Positions 1 through 5,129 of a stretch of DNA of 5,129 bases are shown here, one piece after another. Under the pieces are notes generated by a model that was not told the origin of the DNA, searched no databases, and saw only the letters and a program-made list of their open reading frames with translations. Both the position numbers and the translations under genes were made by a program. Position 1 is the stretch's first letter. Every line of letters begins with the position of its first letter. This stretch comes from an uncultured Pelosinus sp. (GTDB taxonomy: Bacteria; Bacillota; Negativicutes; Sporomusales; Acetonemataceae): the NCBI GenBank assembly GCA_900542835.1, contig UQPB01000094.1:1-5129 (forward strand), written 5' to 3'.

Positions 1-276
1 GATCATGCAAAAAGTACCAAGTCGATTCTGCTTTGGCTAAAAACGGCCATTGCTCTGCAGCAGGCAACATTTCTACTTTTGCCCAAAAATACAGACGGTT
101 CTTTACGGAAGTCGCCGTTCCTCCAGCCTGCGGCCCGTCTCCCTCCCGAAACGGGGCACGGGAATACGAAGTCTGGAATTCGAAAACTGGACGAAATATC
201 ACGGACACTCTTGCTTACTTTTGTAAGCGATTGCCCTGCTTCTTTCGACATAACTGCTTTTTTTTCGAGTATTTTA
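1..276. other. Upstream region with no supported gene
   Basis: I see no convincing gene here. Two reading frames cross the region. One is a + strand frame opening with TTG at 33 and running to 329. The other is a - strand frame from 383 down to 3, whose first plausible ATG (249-251) would give an 82-residue, cysteine- and arginine-containing product. Neither has a Shine-Dalgarno site, and neither matches a family I know. The - strand ATG is preceded only by an A-rich stretch. The + strand frame runs across the candidate promoter of the next gene. The region is more AT-rich than the two genes, particularly after 180, and holds a T8 run at 258-265. It could be the tail of an intergenic region, a decayed gene or a dispersed repeat. 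The sequence alone does not decide. Confidence 0.5.
211..230. repeat. Small inverted repeat (stem-loop)
   Basis: GCTTAC (213-218) and GTAAGC (223-228) are perfect inverted arms around a TTTT loop. As RNA, the stem extends outward by a U-G wobble (212/229) and a U-A pair (211/230). No T-tract follows directly, since the T8 run starts at 258, about 28 nt further on. It therefore does not look like an intrinsic terminator for an upstream + strand gene. It could be a protein-binding site upstream of the pyrophosphatase promoter or a chance hairpin. Confidence 0.35.
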
Positions 277-285
277 TGGTAAAAT
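277..285 (+). promoter_or_regulatory. Candidate extended -10 promoter for the pyrophosphatase gene
   Basis: TGG followed by TAAAAT (280-285) fits the TGn-TATAAT extended -10 pattern used by vegetative sigma factors, with five of six bases matching in the hexamer. The -35 position (about 257-262) is only a T-rich run with little resemblance to TTGACA, which an extended -10 can tolerate. The AT-rich upstream tract would help opening. Transcription would start near 291-293 and leave a leader of about 85 nt. Competing hexamers are TAGAAT (295-300) and TATAAG (325-330), both without a good -35. Confidence 0.4.
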
Positions 286-340
286 TGAACAGCATAGAAT
301 TTTATGCAGCCAGTGTTTGCAAAATATAAGTAACAGGTTG

Positions 341-359
341 CGGATCGCAGTGCGATCCG
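341..359. repeat. Perfect inverted repeat in the leader of the pyrophosphatase gene
   Basis: CGGATCGCA (341-349) and TGCGATCCG (351-359) are exact reverse complements around a single central G. As DNA this is a 19-bp near-palindrome of the kind bound by dimeric regulators. As RNA it can fold into an 8-bp GC-rich stem with an AGT loop. It ends 6 nt before the AAGGAGG ribosome binding site and lies downstream of the candidate promoter. It could act as an operator roadblock, an mRNA-stabilising hairpin, or a structure tuning ribosome access. There is no T-tract after it, so it is not a terminator. The symmetry is certain; the role is inferred. Confidence 0.6.
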
Positions 360-365
360 AGTGAT

Positions 366-372
366 AAGGAGG
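366..372 (+). promoter_or_regulatory. Ribosome binding site of the pyrophosphatase gene
   Basis: AAGGAGG is a near-perfect Shine-Dalgarno sequence ending 4 nt before the ATG at 377. The spacing is slightly short but workable. It fixes the start and agrees with the conserved N-terminus of family II pyrophosphatases, in which the GHxNPDTDS motif begins about nine residues in. Confidence 0.85.
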
Positions 373-376
373 CAGT

Positions 377-2005
377 ATGTCAAAACCCATTCTGGTTATT
401 GGACACCGTAATCCGGATACGGACTCGATATGCGCGGCTATCGCCTATGCTCATCTGAAAACGGCCATGGGAGAAGCCGCCTATGCAGCCCGGGCCGGCA
501 AGGTCAATCCGGAAACCAAATTTGTCCTGGAACACTTTAGCGTGGCAACGCCGCCGCTGATCACCGACCTATATCCGCGGGTGGCGGCGGTTATGCAGGA
601 TGCGCTGGCGACAATCAGTCCCGCCGCGACCCTGCGGGAACTGGGAAGCATGATGAAGGACGCCAACGCCAAATCGATCGCCGTTGTCGACGGTCAGAGC
701 CTGATCGGCATTGTCAGCGTCAGCGATCTCGCCAAGCGTTATTTTGACGAACTGGAAATGCAGGACCTATCGGAAGCGGGCGTCGATTTTGCCGGCGTGC
801 TGCGGGCGCTTGACGGGGAATTGCTGGCCGGTGAGAATCTGCAAAAAATCGTTGTCGGCAAAGTGCGGATTGCCGCTGCCCGGACGGAAACCATGCCCAA
901 ATTTGTCCGCCCTGACGATATCGTACTGGTGGGCGACCGCCATAACGCGCAGCTGGCCTGCGTCAAACTGGGAATCGCCTGCCTGATCATCACCGGCGAT
1001 GCCTCAATCAGCAGTGAGGTGCTGGCGGCAGCCAGGGAAAAAGAGACGCTGGTCATCCGTTCCCCCTACGACACCTATACCAGCGCCCGGCTGATCAACC
1101 AGAGCATACCGGTGCGGGTAGTCATGCAAACTAATGTGATTGCCTTCAAACCCGGCGACCTGCTGGCCGATATCCGCCAGGTTATTGTCAATACCAATTA
1201 TCGCAACTATCCGGTGATCGAGAACAACCGGCTGGTAGGCATGATCAATCGCGACCGGCTGATTGTTCCCCAGAAGGAAAAAGTGATTCTCGTCGATCAT
1301 AATGAAAAATCGCAGGCCGTCGAGGGGATTGATGAAGCGCATATTGTTGAAATCATTGACCATCATCGCCTGGGCGGGCTGGAAACCAGCGAACCGATCT
1401 ACATCCGCCACGAGCCGGTGGGCAGTACTTCCACCATTATTGCCAGCATGTACTGGCGGCGCGGCATCGCGATTCCCGCGCCGATCGCCGGCCTGCTGCT
1501 GTCGGCGATCGTGTCCGATACCTTTTTGTTCCGTTCGCCGACCTCGACCGCGCAGGACCGCGAGGTAGCAGCGAAACTGGCGGAGATTGCCAATGTTTCC
1601 CTGGAGGAATACGGCATGGATGTGCTGCGGGCCGGTTCACAGAGCCATACGATGCCGCCGGCGGAAATTGTCCAGAACGATCTGAAAGAATTTCAAATCG
1701 GTGAATTCCGGGTATCGATCAGCCAGGTATCGGCTCTTGATCCGGCCGCGGTACTGAAACGGCGCGAGGCGATCCAGGCGGCGCTGGAAGAGGAGCGGCG
1801 GCAGGAGGGTTATGATATGTCGGTTCTGATGATTACCGATATCCTGCATGAGGCCAGCCAGCTGATTTTTGCCGGCCAGCCGGCGGCGCTGGTTGCCGCC
1901 GCGTTCGGACAGCCCGATGGCAACGGCGTGGTGCTGCTGCCGGGAGTCATGTCCCGCAAGAAGCAGGTCGTGCCGCCCCTGGTTGAAGCCGCCCGCGAGT
2001 TGTAG
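377..2005 (+). CDS. ppaC: Manganese-dependent inorganic pyrophosphatase, family II, with CBS and DRTGG regulatory domains
   Basis: This cytoplasmic enzyme hydrolyses pyrophosphate to two phosphates and so pulls biosynthetic reactions forward. The 542-residue protein opens with a split DHH domain. GHRNPDTDS supplies the metal ligands H10, D14 and D16. The chain is then interrupted by CBS1 (about 70-127), a DRTGG-type segment (about 135-245, with VGDRHNAQ at 185-192) and CBS2 (about 247-297, with YRNYPV at 275-280). The catalytic domain resumes with VDHNE (D307), the DHH signature (D328, H329, H330) and SDT (D381). The C-terminal DHHA2 domain carries the substrate-binding SRKKQ at 526-530. All expected active-site residues are present, and the length matches CBS-DRTGG pyrophosphatases (about 545 residues) rather than the short form (about 310). 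Characterised members with this layout are inhibited by AMP/ADP and activated by ATP and diadenosine polyphosphates, so regulation by energy charge is likely here. The start is supported by AAGGAGG and the conserved N-terminus. No frameshift or truncation is seen. Confidence 0.96.
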   Translation: MSKPILVIGHRNPDTDSICAAIAYAHLKTAMGEAAYAARAGKVNPETKFVLEHFSVATPPLITDLYPRVAAVMQDALATISPAATLRELGSMMKDANAKSIAVVDGQSLIGIVSVSDLAKRYFDELEMQDLSEAGVDFAGVLRALDGELLAGENLQKIVVGKVRIAAARTETMPKFVRPDDIVLVGDRHNAQLACVKLGIACLIITGDASISSEVLAAAREKETLVIRSPYDTYTSARLINQSIPVRVVMQTNVIAFKPGDLLADIRQVIVNTNYRNYPVIENNRLVGMINRDRLIVPQKEKVILVDHNEKSQAVEGIDEAHIVEIIDHHRLGGLETSEPIYIRHEPVGSTSTIIASMYWRRGIAIPAPIAGLLLSAIVSDTFLFRSPTSTAQDREVAAKLAEIANVSLEEYGMDVLRAGSQSHTMPPAEIVQNDLKEFQIGEFRVSISQVSALDPAAVLKRREAIQAALEEERRQEGYDMSVLMITDILHEASQLIFAGQPAALVAAAFGQPDGNGVVLLPGVMSRKKQVVPPLVEAAREL

Positions 2006-2034
2006 GCGCCGCTGGCGGACAAGCGTGTGAAATA

Positions 2035-2046
2035 AGCCGGCCGGCT
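2035..2046. repeat. 12-bp GC palindrome between the two genes
   Basis: AGCCGGCCGGCT is a perfect palindrome about 30 nt after the pyrophosphatase stop codon. It has no loop and no following T-tract, so it is a poor intrinsic terminator. It could be a protein-binding site or a chance result of GC-rich sequence. The function is unknown. Confidence 0.4.
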
Positions 2047-2072
2047 GCGGATAGTTTGCGGCGGTCGCGGAA

Positions 2073-2078
2073 TATACT
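2073..2078 (+). promoter_or_regulatory. Weak -10-like hexamer before the protease gene
   Basis: TATACT matches five of six bases of the -10 consensus and sits in the only AT-rich stretch of an otherwise GC-rich spacer, 43 nt before the ATG. No recognisable -35 lies at the proper distance and there is no TG extension. A separate promoter for the protease gene is therefore possible but poorly supported, and read-through from the pyrophosphatase gene is an equal alternative. Confidence 0.2.
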
Positions 2079-2102
2079 AAAGAGGCTGCAATATCAATGC
2101 AC

Positions 2103-2107
2103 AGGAG
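2103..2107 (+). promoter_or_regulatory. Probable ribosome binding site of the protease gene, with long spacing
   Basis: AGGAG is the only good Shine-Dalgarno match near the ATG at 2122, but the gap is 14 nt, longer than the usual 5-10. No standard in-frame start codon (ATG, GTG or TTG) lies between them; the codons are GTT, GAT, TCG, GCG and ATA. The ATG at 2122 is preferred over the in-frame TTG at 2056. The TTG start has no ribosome site and would add 22 arginine-rich residues not expected in the family. Initiation may be less efficient than for the upstream gene. Confidence 0.6.
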
Positions 2108-2121
2108 TTGATTCGGCGATA

Positions 2122-5043
2122 ATGAAACTGCAAACAGGCGTCAAGACCAACGGCTTCAGCGTGAAGGAACGGCGTACGGTGAGAGAAGTAAACTCGGAAG
2201 CCTGGCTGCTCGAGCATCAAAAGAGCGGCGCCAAATTAGTGTTTTTACAAAACGATGACGACAATAAGGTGTTTTCCGTCAGCTTCAGGACGCCGCCGTC
2301 CGACAGCACCGGCCTGCCCCACATTCTGGAGCACTCGGTGCTTTGCGGCTCACGCCGCTTTCCCAGCAAAGAACCGTTTGTTGAACTGGTCAAGGGCTCG
2401 TTGAATACGTTTTTAAACGCGATGACATTTTCCGATAAAACCATGTATCCCATCGCCAGCAAAAACGCTAAAGATTTTCGCAATCTCATGGAAGTGTATC
2501 TGGATGCGGTTTTGCATCCCAATTTATATCAGCAGCCGGAAATCCTGATGCAGGAAGGCTGGCATTATGAACTGGAGACAGCCGAGCAGGAGATTAATTA
2601 TAAGGGCGTTGTCTACAATGAGATGAAGGGCGCCTTTTCCTCGCCCGAGTCCTTGCTGCAGCGGCGGATACGGGCCGCGCTGTTTCCCGATACGCCGTAC
2701 GGCCATGAATCCGGCGGCGATCCTGACGACATTGTCAAGCTGACCCAGGAGCAATTTGTCGCCTTCCATCAGCGCTATTACCATCCGGCCAACAGCTATA
2801 TTTTCCTCTATGGCGATCTCGATATTGAGGCGGCGCTGCAGCTGCTTGACAGCTATCTGGACGAATATGAAAAAGCAGACTGCGACTGTGAGCTGCGGCC
2901 GCAGCCACCGCTGGGACAGATGGCGGTAAAACAACTGGAGTACTCGGTCGCTTCCGGCGAACGTCTGGAAGATAAAACTTATCACAGTCTCTGCTTTGCC
3001 GCCGGCCGGGCCACCGACGCCGAACAGTATCTGGGCTTACAGATCCTGGAGCATCTGCTGCTGGAAACGCCGGCCGCGCCGTTGAAGCAAGCCCTGCTGG
3101 CTGCCGGAATCTGTAAGGATGCCGCCGGTGTCATGGTGGAAAGCATGCTGCAGCCGATGATCGGCGTCCGCATCAGCGGTTCCAATCCCGACCAGCAGCA
3201 GCGGTTTGTTGAAACCGTCGAGTCTACCCTGGCGAAGCTGGCCAAGCAGGGGATTGATAAAAAACTGATCGAATCCTCGATCAATGTGTTTGAATTTCAA
3301 CTGCGGGAAGCGAATTATGACGGCATGCCCAAAGGGCTGGTGTACAATATGCGGGTGCTGGACAGCTGGCTGTATGACGGCGATCCGCTGGCTCACCTCG
3401 CCTATGAACCGGTCCTGGACAGCATTAAAACCGCTCTCACCAGCCGCTATTTTGAAACAATGATTGAAAAGCTGCTGCTGAACAGCCGGCACTGCGCGCT
3501 GCTGACGATGAAACCGCGCCAGGGGCTGGAAGAGGAGCGGGCTGCGGCGTTGCGGCGGCAGCTGGCCGAATTTAAGGCCGGACTGTCGGAAGCGGAGCTG
3601 AATAAGCTGGTCCGGCTTACCGCCGACTTGCGGCGGCGGCAGCAGACGCCGGATTCCGAAGCCGACTTAGCCAAGATTCCGCTGCTGTCGATTGAGGACA
3701 TCAATCCCCGCGTCGAGGCGCTGCCGCTGCAAGAGCGGCAGGAGCACGGCGCCTCGGTCTTGTTTCATCCCCAATTCACTAACCGCATCGCCTATGTGAA
3801 TTTCTATTTTGCCGTTAATAGCGTACCCCAGGAGCTTTTACCCTATTTGTTCCTGCTGGTACGCGTGCTTGGCAAGGTCAGCGCCGGCGATTTAAGCTAT
3901 AGTGAACTGTCAAATGAGGTCAATATCCATACCGGCGGCATTCAGTTTGACGTATCGGCCTTTTCGATGAGCGCCAGCGATGAGGAGTTTTCGCCCCGTC
4001 TGCTGATTGAGGCCAAGGCACTGGAAGAAAAACTGCCGCAGCTGTTTGAACTGGTCCGGCTGATTATTCATGAAAGCCGCTATAGCGACAGACAGCGGTT
4101 GAAAGAAATCATTCAGGAGACCGCGGCTGCCTGGGAAAGCAGTATTGCCAGCTATGGCCAGGCTTTTGTCAGCAACCGCGTGCTGGGCTACTTTTCACCG
4201 GCGGCCCGCTATACCGAATATGGCATGCTTGATTTCTATCATTTTGTTGCTGATCTGGAGAAGAACTTCACCGCCAAAGCCGGCGAGATCGCCGAGAAGC
4301 TGCAGGCGGTGGCGCAGCTGGCGTTTGCCAAAAATAATCTGCTGACAAGCGTGGCGCTGGAAGAGGAGAACTACGCTGCCTTCCAGCGGGCCTTCCCGTC
4401 ATTTTATGCATCACTGCCACGGCGCGACGATCAGCCGGTCCGTTATCGCTTCGACTTTGCCAAAAGCAACGAAGGGCTGATGTTTGCCAGCAAAGTGCAG
4501 ATGGTGGCTAAGGCTGCCAATTACCGCCGTCTGGGCTTTAGCTATCACGGCAGCATGAAGGTGCTGGAGACGATTCTGCGGTACGATTACCTGTGGAGCC
4601 GTATCCGGGTAAAGGGCGGCGCTTATGGCGGCTCGGCCCGGTTTGAGCGCAACGGTAATCTGGTTTTCTTTTCCTACCGCGATCCTAACCTGACGGAAAC
4701 GCTGGCCGTCTATGATGAAATGGCGGCGTTTCTGAAGGGGTATGATGCCGGCGAGCGGGAAATGCTCAAATATATTATCGGTACGATCGGACGGCTGGAT
4801 GTGCCGCTGACGCCGCCGATGAAGGCGCAGCGGGCCGCGGAGCAGTACATCCGTCGCCTGACCCAGGCCGAGCGGCAGCAGGAACGGGAGGACATCCTCC
4901 GCGTTAAGCCGGCTGACATCCGCAAGCTGGCGCAGCTGGTGGATCAGGCTATGCGCGAGAACTATCTCTGTGTTCTCGGCAATGAAGAAAAAATTAAACG
5001 CCATAAAGACGTGTTCGGCAAGCTGGTTCAGATCTTTGAATAA
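2122..5043 (+). CDS. M16C zinc metallopeptidase, presequence protease (PreP)/falcilysin-like insulinase family protein
   Basis: This 973-residue protein is a single-chain, clamshell-type M16C peptidase expected to cut unstructured peptides inside the cytoplasm; no signal peptide or membrane segment is visible. The N-terminal catalytic M16 domain holds the inverted zinc motif HILEH, with H67 and H71 as zinc ligands and E70 as catalytic base. The third zinc ligand is E167 in NEMKG; the 96-residue gap from H71 equals that of plant PreP. A second M16 domain begins near 206 (LTQEQF, RYYHPANS). A charged helical linker of the M16C-associated type starts near 464 (KPRQGLEEE) and runs to about 524. 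The C-terminal half carries R829 and Y835 in RVKGGAYGG, the pair that completes the active site in PreP/falcilysin. The length matches the family (about 970-1000 residues). In eukaryotes, relatives degrade organelle targeting peptides and amyloid peptides; the natural bacterial substrates are not established. The gene lies 116 nt after the pyrophosphatase gene on the same strand and is intact. Confidence 0.95.
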   Translation: MKLQTGVKTNGFSVKERRTVREVNSEAWLLEHQKSGAKLVFLQNDDDNKVFSVSFRTPPSDSTGLPHILEHSVLCGSRRFPSKEPFVELVKGSLNTFLNAMTFSDKTMYPIASKNAKDFRNLMEVYLDAVLHPNLYQQPEILMQEGWHYELETAEQEINYKGVVYNEMKGAFSSPESLLQRRIRAALFPDTPYGHESGGDPDDIVKLTQEQFVAFHQRYYHPANSYIFLYGDLDIEAALQLLDSYLDEYEKADCDCELRPQPPLGQMAVKQLEYSVASGERLEDKTYHSLCFAAGRATDAEQYLGLQILEHLLLETPAAPLKQALLAAGICKDAAGVMVESMLQPMIGVRISGSNPDQQQRFVETVESTLAKLAKQGIDKKLIESSINVFEFQLREANYDGMPKGLVYNMRVLDSWLYDGDPLAHLAYEPVLDSIKTALTSRYFETMIEKLLLNSRHCALLTMKPRQGLEEERAAALRRQLAEFKAGLSEAELNKLVRLTADLRRRQQTPDSEADLAKIPLLSIEDINPRVEALPLQERQEHGASVLFHPQFTNRIAYVNFYFAVNSVPQELLPYLFLLVRVLGKVSAGDLSYSELSNEVNIHTGGIQFDVSAFSMSASDEEFSPRLLIEAKALEEKLPQLFELVRLIIHESRYSDRQRLKEIIQETAAAWESSIASYGQAFVSNRVLGYFSPAARYTEYGMLDFYHFVADLEKNFTAKAGEIAEKLQAVAQLAFAKNNLLTSVALEEENYAAFQRAFPSFYASLPRRDDQPVRYRFDFAKSNEGLMFASKVQMVAKAANYRRLGFSYHGSMKVLETILRYDYLWSRIRVKGGAYGGSARFERNGNLVFFSYRDPNLTETLAVYDEMAAFLKGYDAGEREMLKYIIGTIGRLDVPLTPPMKAQRAAEQYIRRLTQAERQQEREDILRVKPADIRKLAQLVDQAMRENYLCVLGNEEKIKRHKDVFGKLVQIFE

Positions 5044-5048
5044 CCAAA

Positions 5049-5078
5049 AGGACTCCCCGCTGTGATGCGGGGAGTCCT
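5049..5078 (+). terminator. Hairpin after the protease gene, terminator-like
   Basis: AGGACTCCCCGC (5049-5060) and GCGGGGAGTCCT (5067-5078) form a perfect 12-bp stem around the loop TGTGAT, starting 5 nt after the TAA stop. The strong GC stem and its position point to transcription termination or 3'-end protection of the protease mRNA. On the + strand the stem is followed by CAGGCC and not by a T-run, so it is incomplete as an intrinsic terminator. On the - strand the stem is followed by a few Ts (complement of AAAA at 5046-5049), so it may also stop a convergent gene beyond the window. Confidence 0.7.
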
Positions 5079-5129
5079 CAGGCCGTTGATAAAGCCCCAT
5101 CTACGTTGTTGGCCTCGCGATCCCATTGC
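5079..5129. other. Terminal intergenic segment, no gene seen
   Basis: The last 51 bases contain no start with a ribosome site and no recognisable protein fragment in any frame. The segment abuts the hairpin exactly where a T-tract would be expected. Stretches such as GTTGATAAAGCCCCATCT have the look of dispersed intergenic repeats found in some Firmicutes, but this is an impression from memory and only one copy is inside the window. Confidence 0.3.

Noticed and set aside
258..265. T8 run as an intrinsic terminator of an upstream gene
   Set aside because: No stable GC-rich stem ends directly before it; the nearest inverted repeat ends at 230.
33..329. 98-codon + strand frame upstream of the pyrophosphatase gene
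   Set aside because: It starts with TTG without a ribosome site, runs across the candidate promoter and has no recognisable family.
1004..1411. 135-codon open frame on the - strand inside the pyrophosphatase gene
   Set aside because: Antisense to the DRTGG/CBS2/DHH region, whose conserved motifs identify the + strand as coding.
2007..2017. CGCC-GCT-GGCG mini-hairpin right after the pyrophosphatase stop codon
   Set aside because: Only four base pairs and no T-tract; too small to support as a terminator.
2056..2121. Upstream TTG start that would lengthen the protease by 22 residues
   Set aside because: There is no Shine-Dalgarno site before it, the extension is unlike the family's N-terminus, and the ATG at 2122 gives the expected beginning shortly before the conserved M16 domain.
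2524..2985. 153-codon open frame on the - strand inside the protease gene
   Set aside because: Antisense shadow of conserved M16 domain sequence, with no family resemblance of its own.
4411..5100. 229-codon open frame on the - strand across the end of the protease gene
   Set aside because: It lies almost wholly antisense to a strongly supported M16C coding sequence, has no recognisable domain, and runs through the terminal hairpin. Long antisense frames are common opposite GC-rich codon usage.
1..5129. CRISPR arrays, tRNA or rRNA genes, insertion sequences, riboswitches
   Set aside because: I found no regularly spaced repeats, cloverleaf-like segments, transposase motifs or recognisable aptamer cores on either strand.

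Overview
The window holds two complete, intact genes on the + strand, a short leader region in front of them and a hairpin behind them. The strong Shine-Dalgarno site before the first gene, the CBS-DRTGG-CBS type of family II pyrophosphatase and the PreP-like M16C protease together suggest an anaerobic member of the Firmicutes (Bacillota). The fairly GC-rich coding sequence and general protein style would fit the Negativicutes/Sporomusaceae. That placement is an inference from family resemblance; there is no rRNA or other marker here to fix it.

Layout: positions 1-276 contain no gene I can support and are visibly more AT-rich than the rest, especially from about 180 onward. A candidate extended -10 promoter (277-285) is followed by a leader of about 85 nt. 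The leader carries a perfect inverted repeat (341-359) directly before the ribosome binding site (366-372). The first gene (377-2005, 542 aa) is a manganese-dependent inorganic pyrophosphatase with a nucleotide-sensing CBS1-DRTGG-CBS2 insert inside the DHH catalytic domain. A 116-nt spacer contains a 12-bp GC palindrome and a weak -10-like hexamer. The second gene (2122-5043, 973 aa) is an M16C metallopeptidase of the presequence protease/falcilysin type with all recognisable catalytic residues. It ends 5 nt before a perfect 12-bp hairpin (5049-5078). The last 51 bases hold no recognisable gene and may be the edge of an intergenic repeat.

Both products are predicted cytoplasmic hydrolases. 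The pyrophosphatase removes the PPi made by biosynthesis and is expected to respond to adenine nucleotides, and the M16C enzyme is expected to degrade unstructured peptides. Nothing in the sequence shows a direct functional link. They may be co-transcribed, but the 116-nt gap also allows separate transcription. This is mostly an ordinary housekeeping region. The points worth a second look are the inverted repeat in the pyrophosphatase leader, the unusual start region of the protease gene, and the abrupt junction after the terminal hairpin.
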